From contig OZ038423.1 in the NCBI GenBank assembly GCA_964036155.1, forward strand, positions 31,759,249 through 31,823,248: DNA of 64,000 bases. Direction: 5' to 3'. A program made the translations under genes and the position numbers. The notes beneath the pieces were generated by a model that searched no databases, had not been told where the DNA came from, and saw nothing but the letters and a program-made list of their open reading frames with translations. This DNA comes from Diploscapter coronatus (taxonomy: Eukaryota; Nematoda; Chromadorea; Rhabditida; Rhabditidae). Shown one piece after another: positions 45,499 through 56,752 of this stretch (the stretch's first letter is position 1; every line of letters begins with the position of its first letter).

Positions 45499-47799
45499 GG
45501 TCTGTGAGTCTGTGACTGGTTCAATTGGAGGATTTCACTCGATACGAGTCAACGTCGATCCGCCTGGCCCATTCACAATGAACCCTGATAATTGAAGGTA
45601 ACTAACTGGTTAGTTAAGTAATTAAACCGATAATTAGGCGAAACAATTAGAAAGAATAGGTTAATCAACTGGGTAGTTTTCGAAAAATCAATGAAAAGAA
45701 AATCGGCAATTCCAACTATGAATGCCGAAAATTCGAGGAAACATTTTCCGAAGAGAGAAAGAAAATTGATGAGAAAGAGGAAGGGCTTTATCGCAGACGT
45801 TATCAAGTTTACGGGCAAATTCTAATTTTTCACGTTCTACGGCAGAAAAGAATTTCATGTTTTTGGGTAATTAACGAGGGTAACTATGGATAATTACGTT
45901 TCCAGACGAGAAAAATTATAATATTGCTTAGAAAAACAAACCGGGAATATGAAAAATTGCATCTAAAATGCAAGCGTAATTTGCAAGTTATTTGAAATCT
46001 AACAAAAGCCATCGAGAGGTTCTAAAAACGTCGCTGCGCATTGCATTCTCGAAAACAGTCATGATTTTTGCGTAAACACAATTGGGTTGTTGCGGAACGA
46101 GTTGGACGAGAGAACACGTATATCGAGAGAGGAAAAGAAAGGGAAAGGCACTATTGAAAAATAGGAGAGCGAAAAAGAAACAGAATCATTAGAAAACGGT
46201 AATAATTGAAGAGGGAAAATAGATAGTATGTCAAAATTAGAGGGAAAAATGGTGAAAGCTACAAAATTAGCCGATTATGATGATGCAATAAAGAAGTTTC
46301 GGAATTTTCTTTCTTTCGATCTCTAACACCTGTTTCACCGATCTATGATGCACATGGAAAATCGGATGATGTATCTTTTAGACCACTTGCTGATATTTAT
46401 AAAAACATCCTCTGCAGTTTTTTTATCTCAAAATAATCCCGAGTTAAGCTCCACCCCTCTTATGCAAATGATAAAATACGGTAGTTTCAAAGTCACATTT
46501 TCGAGTTTCAGGCCATAAATGGACGAAGAACGACATTTTTCTATCTTTTGATATTTTTAGACTTGAAAGAATAATCTTAGCTGATCAGACTATCTTATGA
46601 AAATTTCAAGACCGCTTGAAAATGCTAGATTTCACTGTTCAAAAACCAACTTTAGGAAATTGATTTTCGGAATCAATTATCCCAGCCTGCTTATAGTTGC
46701 TATGCTTCATCATGTGATAAGGAATTTTTTCTTCTAAATCTTACACCTACGTGGTAAAATTAATCCGAAACACTCAAGCTTAAATCTCTAAATGGACTAA
46801 TACGCTCATTAAAGGAAGAGGGAGAGTAGGATAATTGGAGAGGGAAAAAGAAAAGCGATTTCAATTAAGACAGGTTATCATCTTACAGCGATTAAAAGTT
46901 TCGTAAAGTCAATGAAAATTTCTAAAAAATAGAATCGAAAATTAGAATACCGAGTCATGTCATAAAATCACGAAAATGAAATTTTCAAAGAACACAGCAA
47001 TTATGCTATGCTAATTAGTGTGAAAAATGCCGAAATAAAGTCTGCCGCATACTTGCAGAAGAAATTAAGAAGTGGACGGGGAGCCATTAGAGAGTAAGTG
47101 TGACAAACAGATCGATGAGAGGCTAGAGAGTAAAAGTGAGGAAGCACGGGAATTGGAGGAGAGCACAGACAGAGCGGGAGAGAAATACTTATAAAGCGAT
47201 AAAGCAAAGAACATCTCAGGTAGCACTAAATACTGAATATGAGCTCTCGTAAAACTAATCTGGAGAAGATAACATTATTGTGTAAAAGTTTGAGAAGCTA
47301 GATAAATACTGTGTGATCATGATACTCTGCTGAAAATGAATTTGGAAAATTAGTTTGACGTGCAATAGTGCTAGGTTTCAAAGGTTCGAGCTTCAACAAA
47401 CAAATTGAAGATACAAAAATCTGAGAAAATAAATCTTAATTAAAGTAAGCGCTCAAAAATTTGTTAAAAATTCAAAAAAATAAAAACTAAACTATTCTAT
47501 TATTATGTCGAATTTATGTGTTTATGGTATAAGTGTTTAGAAAAATTTCAAAGAAGATCCATGAAGCTTTAGAGAAATCATAAAGACTATCTACACCCAC
47601 CTTTTTCAAATGAACTTCACATTGAAACGCAAACTTTACCCAACCAATTGGCATAAAATGACGTCATAACTTCAAAATAGAATCATGGAGTAGATCAAAC
47701 TTGACACTACCTTAGGAGATGATTATGAAGTATCAAATTAAAGGCGTCCGGGAAAATATTTTACAAAAGCGAAGCCCAAGTAGGGGGGGCGCTCTGCAA

Positions 47800-48545
47800 T
47801 TCTCCCCGTTTCTTTTCGCTCTCTCGCTCCCCTTCGCTATTTTTCCGCCAGCGCTCGCGTTGTCGCTCCGCCTTTTTGTCCTCCTTCTCTAAACCATAAA
47901 ATCCCTCTCTATTTCTCCCCTTCTATCTTCTTTTCTATCTCTTATTTCTCCATGCTAGTTTTCCATCTTTTCCTCTCTAACTTCCACTATTTCTCTATCT
48001 TATTCTCTGACACTATCTATAGCTTCTCTAGCTCTTGAAAAGCCATACTATTTCTACAATTTCTGATTTCTTCCCCGACCTATCATTGCAAAAGGCTATT
48101 TTTCTTTCTGCGACTCTCTAAAGTTTACTATTTCTCACGCTTTCTTTTTCTAATGATCACTAAAAATCTCTACTTCTCATCCGCTCTCTCGATTCGAAAC
48201 GCTATTTCCGAGAAGGTTTTCCCAATTCTTTTCCTCTCCAAAAACAATACTATTTCCTAGATTTCGGTCTTCTTTTTCAATATCTCGATTTTGCTTGCTA
48301 TTTTCCTAGTAATCATTCTTTGTGGTGTCTCTTTCTAACTTTCTCTCTCTCAACTCCTTCTCTTATCTTCTCGTACTATTCCTTAATTTTCTGCATCTTT
48401 TCCTAGCCTTCGGCACAAATTTCGAGTCTCTTCATAAAGCGTGCTATTTTTCCGCTATGTTTCTCTCTCTTAATTTCAAGCGCTATTTTACGCCTCTTCA
48501 ATAGACTTCTAATTTTTCCCTGGCTAATGCTATTTCTCGGATTTA
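47800..48545 (+). repeat. Pyrimidine-rich tract with recurring CTATTT motif
   Basis: About 750 bp is strongly enriched in C and T on the plus strand. CTATTT(C/T)C-like words recur every 35-80 bases, for example near 47908, 47990, 48049, 48092, 48130, 48202, 48250, 48297, 48442, 48481 and 48529. It is degenerate rather than a clean tandem repeat. On the ogt-1 strand it reads as a purine-rich GAAATAG-type array. Confidence 0.55.
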
Positions 48546-50517
48546 TGTATCTCGAAAAAGTCTCTTACCTGGGCCGAAAAATCGATAATTCCGATGACGG
48601 TCCGCGAATCGTTCAGAGCTTGAAAGAATTCGACCAGTGGAAATTCGAAATTGGGCCTGTTCAAACAAGACATCTGCTAGATGACAGAAAAGTCGAAAAT
48701 TCCATCGAAGCGTCTCTGTAGAACAAATTCCAAAAATCTAACCAATTGATAAAGAATAGAGATAAAAACAGGCTGGGCTATTCATACTTTGAAAGATTAT
48801 TTTTTAAATGACCGAAAATTCCACTGAAAAGTCTTCTTTTTGAAAAATGCGAAAGGTCCAATCAAGTGATAAAGAATATAGATAAAAAAAAAGCTAACAT
48901 TCGAGTCCTCAAACTTCGCCCCTTGCAAAAATGCGTTTTTGGTAGAAGCGTGGTAGTTCAAAATAAGAAATTTGGGAAGCAAATGTCCTTAAAATTCAAT
49001 GTTTCAAAGAGCACCATCTAGTTCGACGACAAACCTGATGAAATGCATCTGTGCAGAAGTCAGGTTAAAATACCCCCGCACAAGCATAAATTCGTTTGTG
49101 AAAATGTGTTCATTTTGAGTAATGGATTTTTTATATTTTTCCTCACAAAAATCTTATTTACGGCCCAATTTACCTTTCTGTTAAAAAAATGACCCCGAAA
49201 CGCACTTTGGCATATCCGCTTTGGGAATCTAGTTAGCATCTTCATCATTGAATTTCTGATTTTTCGAAAAAAAAAACTAGTCTCTTTAATTGAAATCTGG
49301 GTATCAAAAAACGGAGTTTTAAACTTGGATAATCAGAACATCATGGCGTTTTATACAAAGAGATGAAATAATCGAAATCTCGTGATAATTCTTCAAAAGT
49401 CTCTAAATCCAAGTCATACGAGGTGTTCAAAATAACATTCCATTTTGGCTTTTTTATTTTGATTAAATCGTTCCCAAAGGAGGATATAGGAAAAGAGGTT
49501 TGTATAATCTTGAAAGTTTGAAGAAAGCATAAAAAAGTTTTCGAATTTTTGAGAGAAAAAATCTCGAATAGAAAAGTTGAGTTGTTCAATTAGATCTTGA
49601 AGCCTATGTCTCATTTTCAAAACAGCCATCTATTTCATAAACGTTTATGTAAAAGCGACACTCCGAGTCTCAACGATGACGTAACAACGAGAAAAAAAAC
49701 GGTTAAATTAAATGGGGAATAGAACCTACCTCAGACGATAAATGGAAGGAAATAGAGACAAATAAACAGGACTTTTCAGTAAAAAAGGAAAAGCTAAATT
49801 TCTAATATAAAATAGCTTATCTTAAAAAAATAAATAAAATTCTACCTTGTATTTCCCACCAAATTGCCGCTCCTTTTCACTTTTCTTATTCCTCCTATTT
49901 TCACACGCTATTTCTCCTCTCCTTTCCTTCATACGGAAGACGGTGAATAGCTGACAAGCTGTGGTATAATGGTAGTATGCGTTGAGCATCAGCAAATCAT
50001 TTAGTAAAGGTTTCGGCTTTTTCCTTTGCAATAATTTTGGCATATTTGGCATCGTTAGCTGAGAAATAAGCGAAAATGAAGAGACGAATAAGAAACGAGA
50101 ACAATTGGGAGAGCGGAAATTTTGTGGGAAAGTGGGTAAAATAAGGACAGGTTTTGCAGAGTAATATAAAAATTTGGGGGAGTTTAGGAATGGAAAAATG
50201 ACGATTTTCAGAGGATTGTTGAAAATCCCTAAAAATCGCAGAAATACAACCAAGTAAAGAACAGTAATACGTTTTACACGATTTTGGCCATTTACCACGA
50301 AAAATGGACTTATTCAGAAAAATTGTCAAAAATCATCAATCTTCTGAAGAAAATAATGACTTCAAACTTGAATTCTTCATATCAACATTTTGAAACTCAA
50401 TTGAATCAAGAAAAAGAGCGGCAAATTGAAAAACTCCAAACCCAATGAAAAAGAACCTCAATTTTAACGGTTTTACCATTATTGGAGTATATAGGGCTGG
50501 TAAGAGAAATAAGGGTC

Positions 50518-50523
50518 TTTATT
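50518..50523 (-). terminator. Polyadenylation signal AATAAA, rnp-7
   Basis: A minus-strand AATAAA about 160 bases beyond the rnp-7 stop codon. Confidence 0.55.
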
Positions 50524-50679
50524 CATTGGGGTTTAGAGGCTCTTTTCCGAGTAAGCGGGAAGAAAAACTTCAAGTTTCAAAATCACCGATAAAAATTAGA
50601 TTACCAGAAATTTCTTGTGAATTAAAAGAAGTAAGGAAAGAAAAAAACGAATCCGGTCTTTTTCCCGAATTCACTCTTC

Positions 50680-53600
50680 CTAGTGTCTGCGTTCGCGATC
50701 TGATCCGTTCCTTCCGTTGCGTCTCTCCCTGTCGCGGTCGCGAGAACGGTCACGCTCCCTGAAAAAAAAATACCGTATTAGTTATCCCTTTACAAAATCC
50801 ATCTTAGGTAAGAGTCATGTTTCCAGGCAAACCAAAATTTGATTCGAATACTGCTTTGCTGAATTAAAAGAATAATGCGCAATCCAATGTTGCGCTATTC
50901 TGAATTCCTCGAAATAAAATAGACTCGAGCCGAATTCTTTCATTTTGAAAAAAGTAACCTTTCAACTTTAACTCACAAAAAATTAGTTTCTGGACTGAAA
51001 TTTCATCAGGTTTGAAAAATTGTTTTTCGCATTTTTGTAAATCTTCCAAGTAGGTTTCAAGAGATTCTCATATGTTCAACTCTAACAATTAGTTCGATTA
51101 TGCGCGTGTGCTGTTTGCCTTCAACTGCTCTTAATTATCCATGAGATGAACGTTGCCTTGCGAGAAGAGCAGAGCAGAGACGTTGGTGCGCGAATCGCGG
51201 AGTAAAAAGAGTGTGAGAACAGGAGAGAGCGCGGGCACGGACGAGGGTGAAAGGTTTCACATCAGTGTTAGAACCCAGAGAAAGAGGCAACGTTCATCAA
51301 CTCAAAAAACTAATGGAGAGTAAAAGGATGCCTAACCTTCTGCGATCGTCTCCCCTGTCCTTGGAGCGGCTTCTGCGATTGCCTCCGTTCGCGTACGATT
51401 CGCGACGGTGGCGATCGCGGTCGCTGCTGCGTGGGGATCTGAAAACAATTTATTGCATTTGTTATTAGGATTAATCTATTTTTCCCCTTTTGTTGAGATT
51501 TGAGAATTATTTTAAATTAAATACAACCTCCGTCTTTTCGGTTTTTTTTTTATTAAATATGAATCTTGGAAACAAATATTTCGGAGGAAATAATTAGCAT
51601 TTCGGGAAAATTTGTAACATAACCAAATCACTATTGAATCTCTTATACTATAAAAATATCTAATCTCCGATAAAAAATTGATTAGGAATTCTTACATTCA
51701 AAGATACTAGCTTTAAAATGTTTCCTTTTCAATTTTTAAATGTTGTGAAACCTAACCAAAATTTTAGGAAAAATTTCTTATAAATTGTCCCCAGACTTCT
51801 CAAAACTCAACACGCAGTTCGATACGCAGAAAAAGTAGCGTGTCATATCGAGAGGGAGAAAGATCCTGTCTTCTTTATCTTTCTCGAACAGATACACTAT
51901 TTTCTGCGGATCGAGTTTTGAGAAGTCTGGTTGTCCCTGAAACATACCTGTCTCGGTTTCTGTCGTAGCCGTCGGCCAGCTCCTCCTCAAGCAGTTGCGC
52001 TTTCGACTTTTTCACCTTGCGCGTCTCACCCTTACCTCCGCCTGCAAAAATCAGCATATTGATAAGTTGAATGAAATGTTTCTACTAAAATCGTTGCTAG
52101 ATCAAATACTTTAAAGAAGTCTCTTATTTGAAACGTAGAAAATTAATCTTAGCAGATTTTCAACTTTTAGAGTATAATTGATGATTTCATATTATCAATT
52201 GTGTAAAAATGCATTTTTTATTTTCATGTCTTTGATAGCTAGCTTTATTCGTAAGCTAACATAACGACCCTAGAGTTTTCTATTTCTAATATAAGTCCAG
52301 CTTGAAAATTATCAGTGTTCGAGGATCTATGAACGAGTGGGAGCGTTCCCAGTACTTCCCTCTTAACATTAGAGAGAGCTCACACCGAGAACGTTCCCAG
52401 GCGTTCATGGATTCGAGCACTGAATCTTCTTTTTAAATTTCACATTGTTCTAATTCTTGTCGACGATTATTGCATCAGTCAAGCTAAATGAAAGTTCGTT
52501 TGTCTCGAAAAATAGCGAGGAAAGGCAAGAGACACAGGTAATAGCGGGGGCAATGGAAAGAGGTACGCAAACTCTTTCTCTGGCACTCTGCTTCCCTCTT
52601 TGTGTATAGTTCATACGCGCATTTCTCGCAAGACGCGCTTTGGCACACGAACTATCACTTCATTTGACCGATACAATACCGTAGCCCTTACCGAGTCTCC
52701 TAGGCAGCCAGGACTTCTGGGTGCGTCCTCTTTCATAGTCGACGACCAGTCTGCGACCGTCCACCTTCATCCCATCAGCGCGCTTGTAAGCATCTAAAAC
52801 TCGATTAGGAAATTCTAAACTTACATTTTCTCAGAAATTATAAAATCTTGAATTCTGCGCTAGATTTACCATTTTTGCGGGTATACGATACCTGATTCAG
52901 ATTCGCAGGGTCTTTCTTGGTAACTCTCATAAGAAAAAGTTTAATTTCTATGAAAAATGTACTACTTTTGAAATTACAAAATCAGGTTTTCATACAAACT
53001 TATCGTTTTAGATACAAAGATACCTGGATTCAGATTCAGAATTTGCGGGGCTTTTTCCTGATTTCTTGGGATAACTCTTGCACAACAAACATTCAGAATT
53101 TGCATGAAAAATGCACTTCTTAAAAATTTTCTGCAAATTTTGGATTTTCATACAAATTCTATTTTCTTACCCAAATTTTTAGTTTTTTTCTCGAAAAGCT
53201 TACCCAAAAACTTACGCAAAGCACACCGAGGCGGATAAACTTACGCGCATTTTTCGATTTTCGAATTTTCGTCGCTGACTCCCGAGGTCAGAAGAGCGAC
53301 TTACCCGAATAACGTAATCCTCCGATAAAGTCAAATTTTCAAAAATTTGGAGGTATTCAAAAAATTTCATTTTTTGGCATGAAACTTTCTCGGAAAATTA
53401 CAAATAAATCAACTTTAGAATTCGTATTGCTATTTCGAATGAAAAACGCAAAATAGAATTGGAATTTTAGCTTTCCCGAAGAGTCAACTCTTACTATTTT
53501 TCCTATCAAAATATCATTTCATACAAGTAAAATTCCTAGACTTTATCAGAGGATCACAGTAAGCTTGTAAAATGAAAATGCCTAGTCCTAGAGCCAAAAT

Positions 53601-55993
53601 TCTTACCGCACTGAGACTTTTGAAACTTAACTCAAAAATAAATAGGAAAAATGATTACCGCTTTCATACCCGACTCTTTCTATACACTTTGCATGGGGCG
53701 GGAATTCAATTTTTTGACACTTCTTTTAGTTTAACCATTCAATAATATATTCAAAATGAGTTAGAATATATCATTCGTTTGAAGCAGTTTCAGAACTTCA
53801 AACCTATCTTTCAAAGTAAAATTATCAAGTCTCCTATTTATTACGGAATGGTAAACTTTATCCTTTGAACGAGTTCTGCGCCTATTTAGAATTGTGATCA
53901 GAGAAAAAATCGTCTTCTTCCCCTTTTCTTCGGTATTTTTGTCTTCTTCATTTTCCAAAGGATAAGACTTGTAAGGCCGTGATATCAAAGGAAAGAAAAA
54001 ACTTTCAAAAGTCAGATTGAATTTTTGAATTCTCGCCCCCGTACAAACCTATGTTTGATTGGTATAACGAAAATCTCGGTAAGTTCATTCTCTCAAATGA
54101 GTGTTTCATTCACAGTGCGCGGCATTTCAAAGAGAGCCGGTTTGCTGGAAATAAAACCAAAATTAACAATTCAGAAATTCGATTTTCATAGAAAACAACC
54201 GCTTTGAAGCCTAGGCGCACTTGTTTTTTTTTTTTTTGGAAAACCACGAAAATTTTTCAGTTATAGAAAAGACACGAATTTTCCGTATTCGTTATGTTTC
54301 AAGGAAACTACTATTTTACATAACTTTTCTTTTCTTTTCGAACATCGCTTTTTAGACAAACAGATACGAATACAAAAAAAAAATCTTTAGGAAAGAGAAA
54401 GAAGCTCTTTGACTGAACTTGTTCAAATTTTTGCAACTCCTTGATTCAGTCAAAAATGAGTATTTTTACAAGAAATCTGCTATTTGCATCGTATTTTGAA
54501 CTTTACGACTAAAATTGGCGTACTGTGCATTTCGGCCTTGTCGGAATACTCGATGAAGGCGTAGCCACGCGGTTTGCCGTTGTTATCGTAGACCATGTTG
54601 AGTCGCTTGATGCGGCCGTACTGCTCAAACTCGCGCTTCAGCTTACTCTCCGACGTCTCGTAGTTCTGAAAACAAGCATTTTAGCTGACTTTTTTCTGGC
54701 TGCGAGTACTTTGCCCCAAACGCCATTTGCTTCTTTCTTTCACTTGAGACAAAAGCACTCGCAGTCATTTTTTAGAAAGAATACTCGTTGTTTTCAAGAA
54801 ATCTTAGAATGAACTCAGGTCGTGAGCATTAATGAAGGAGAATCTGTGACAATTAGCCAGCATTTTAAAACCTATTTTATGGAATTCAAGTCCGTTTTCA
54901 AGCGGGTTGAGCTTTTCAATTAGTTTGACATTTCTACCATCTTATCAGAATTGCTAGCATTCTAGACCTATTTATCACTCATTTGAAACCTATTTTTTAA
55001 AAGTTTAGGGAAAACTCACGATTCTGGAGACGAAGAGCGTCTTGTATGGGTCCTCGGAGGCATTATGGTTCTCGGCCGGGTTCCACTTGGCGATGCCTTG
55101 CTCGATCTGAAATTTAGAAAATTCATTTTTCCCTGATCTCAGACTTCTCAAAACTCGCGACCCGCAAAACCTTCAAATCGACCCACCGAAAAGTGTAGTG
55201 TAATATTGAGAAAGAAAAAGAGCATGTCGTCTTTTTCTCTCCCGAAAAAGTGCACCATCTTTTCTGCGGGCCGAGTTTTGACAAGTCGGTTCAATTTTTC
55301 AAAATCTCGAACCTTGTAGGCGAGTAGTTCCTCTTTTTCACGACGTCTTCTGGCCTTGCGCTCTTCGCGAGTCTCCACCACGGGTTTCGGAGGTGTGTCG
55401 TCGGGGTCCTGGAAAAATGCAATCACTTTTAATAGGGCTATTTATATTTTTTAGGACAAGGACGAAACGATTTTGATATTTGAAATTCGATCGCCATTTT
55501 TGTCAAAAATCCAATTCCGATATTGATTTTTGACTCATCTCTTATCTAAAGTATTAAATTTTAAAAAATAAATAAATAAGCTAAAGACAAAGAGAAAAGT
55601 CATTTCCTATCCACAGTATTCGCAGGGATGTAAGTTTCCTTTATTTTGAATCCCAACAGGTTTGGGAATGCTCAAACCCGCGGGTGTCCGCATGAACGCA
55701 ATAGTACGTCTTTTCGAGAAATTCTCATTCCTTTCCCGATAAAACACCATATCTCGTTCAGACAGAGAAAGAGGGAAAACTTCCGCTCGTCTCTAGTGCG
55801 GAGGCCTGCGAGTTCGAAAATCTACGACTCAGAATGACAGTACCTCGAAAAGGCCGACATATTCGGCAATTCCTCCCACTTTAGGCCGCTTCTCGTTCTT
55901 GTCGACGATCAGTGGTTCGGGAGGCGGCAAATAAGGAACTGGGGGTCGCGCTTCGAACAGCGCCAGCAAGTTCGGCGGAAGGAATTGGGTCAT
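50680..55993 (-). CDS. rnp-7: U1 small nuclear ribonucleoprotein 70 kDa (U1-70K)
   Basis: U1-70K binds stem-loop I of U1 snRNA and helps define 5' splice sites. Eight exons: 55844-55993, 55313-55408, 55020-55106, 54524-54665, 52692-52793, 51948-52041, 51337-51438, 50680-50758, predicting 283 residues. Seen directly: the signature [20 protein letters not shown], the conserved Arg/Glu helix [15 protein letters not shown], and an RRM with RNP2 KTLFVSRI (104-111) and RNP1 RGYAFIEY (144-151). GGGKGETRK and an Arg-Ser/Arg-Asp tail ending SDRERRH follow. The tail is short beside the 437-residue human protein. A TTTTCGTAG acceptor lies two bases before the ATG. The long introns carry five or more inverted-repeat elements. 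Confidence 0.97.
51145..51299. mobile_element. Inverted-repeat element U
   Basis: GATGAACGTTGCC at the left and GGCAACGTTCATC at the right are perfect 13-base complements around a purine-rich interior. It lies in rnp-7 intron 7. Confidence 0.65.
51791..51930. mobile_element. Inverted-repeat element, family E copy 1
   Basis: It has perfect 18-base ends CCAGACTTCTCAAAACTC / GAGTTTTGAGAAGTCTGG. The interior carries TATCGAGAGGGAGAAAGA and CACTATTTTCTGCGG, shared with the other members. It lies in rnp-7 intron 6, next to exon 6. Confidence 0.9.
52312..52423. mobile_element. Inverted-repeat element H
   Basis: The ends CAGTGTTCGAGGATCTATGA and TCATGGATTCGAGCACTGA pair with two mismatches. It lies in rnp-7 intron 5. 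Confidence 0.8.
52475..52668. mobile_element. Repeat element, family D copy 2
   Basis: The ends AAATGAAAGTTCGTTTG and CACTTCATTTGACC match family D copy 1, with weak terminal inversion (AGTTCGT/ACGAACT). It lies in rnp-7 intron 5. Confidence 0.65.
52794..54523 (-). other. Long rnp-7 intron 4
   Basis: This 1.73 kb intron has no supported exon. Two near-duplicate stretches around 52860-52960 and 53000-53090 share a 'tacctgattcagattcgcagg'-like core (only partly identical), so a local duplication is likely. Otherwise I see nothing specific. Confidence 0.4.
54698..54767. mobile_element. Inverted-repeat element, family B copy 3
   Basis: The ends are GGCTGCGAGTACTTTGCCCC and GAGACAAAAGCACTCGCAGT. 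It lies in rnp-7 intron 3. Confidence 0.75.
55140..55289. mobile_element. Inverted-repeat element, family E copy 2
   Basis: The ends are CAGACTTCTCAAAACTCG and CGAGTTTTGACAAGTCGG. It lies in rnp-7 intron 2, so rnp-7 carries two members of this family. Confidence 0.85.
55672..55820. mobile_element. Inverted-repeat element, family F-like copy 4
   Basis: The left end GCTCAAACCCGCGGGTG matches copy 3 in reverse; the right end GCCTGCGAGTTCGAAAAT pairs weakly. The interior has ATAGTACGTCTTTTCGAG. It lies in rnp-7 intron 1. Confidence 0.6.
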
Positions 55994-56752
55994 TCCTACG
56001 AAAATATCGGTTTTTTTTAGAAAAGAACAAAAACAAAAAATACGAGCGACAAAAATCACCCGAGCTTCAAGATAAAGCGAGGATTTGGAAAATCTCGAGA
56101 AAAAAAAATCAATTCCCAAAACGAGCAGAAATATCGAATTTTCAAAAGAGAAGCATGACGACTTTGCACTCAAGAGAAAAAATAAATTCATACTGCGCAA
56201 AGTGTGACAGATCGATCAGATCGGTATCCAGGAAGAAATTTACACTTGAAAGGAAAGATTTCGAAGATGAAAATGAAGAAAAAACAACAAGTTTCGAATG
56301 GGAAAATGGGGAATGCTTGGGCGATTTGATAAAGGAAAAATGCGTTTCTTGGAAAGTTCATTATTTTTTCCTCAAAGTGGATCAACTTTCTAAACCCGTC
56401 TTCGATAAGGCGGGTGAAGTTTCCAAAAAAAAAGTCAACAAATCGAAACGTTTCGAAGGAAAAATGGGAACGCATGGTTGGCTGTGAAAAAGGCAAAGAG
56501 AGAGGGAGGGAGGGGAAAAGATATAAATTTGTGCAAGTAGCCGACTCGCTTTGCACTCATCGACAGACAGACAGCGATTCGAAGTGATCGATTGAATTTC
56601 CTGAATCAAGTGGCATATTTTCGAGGATTTTTTAGCAGGTGGGCGATTTTAAAAACCCAAAAATTTCAGAAGCTTAAAGATTTCACCGAATTTTTGAAGA
56701 AAACGAGCAAAATTACTGAAAAATGATTTTTTAAAAGAATCTTTAGACAAAA
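55994..56752. promoter_or_regulatory. Divergent promoter region between rnp-7 and the H2C2 gene
   Basis: The 760 bases between the divergent starts include a TATA-like GATATAAAT near 56519. A possible noncoding first exon of the plus-strand gene ends at a donor (AGCAG|GTGGGC) near 56,638 and pairs with an acceptor (CTTTAG) at 56,746 just before its ATG. The long plus-strand open frame here (55912-56487) is antisense to rnp-7 exon 1 and looks spurious. Confidence 0.5.

Larger units (their letters stand above)
45499..50679. promoter_or_regulatory. 5.2 kb gene-free region upstream of ogt-1
   Basis: No coding gene was recognised on either strand. The segment next to 45,499 must include the ogt-1 promoter. 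The end near 50,679 contains the rnp-7 3' end with a minus-strand AATAAA at 50518-50523. In the middle is a long pyrimidine-rich tract (see separate entry). Open frames here, up to 158 codons at 49822-50298, are Phe/Leu-rich with no domain. Enhancers or noncoding RNAs cannot be excluded. Confidence 0.5.

Noticed and set aside
49822..50298. 158-codon minus-strand open frame
   Set aside because: It is Phe/Leu-rich noncoding-like sequence between rnp-7 and ogt-1, with no protein signature.
53000..53090. Acceptor- and donor-like pieces inside rnp-7 intron 4
   Set aside because: Exons 4 and 5 join directly within the RRM as in other U1-70K proteins; an extra exon would disrupt it.
55912..56487. 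191-codon plus-strand open frame, the longest in the window
   Set aside because: It is antisense to rnp-7 exon 1 and its upstream region; composition is Lys/Phe-rich and no domain or splice support is visible.
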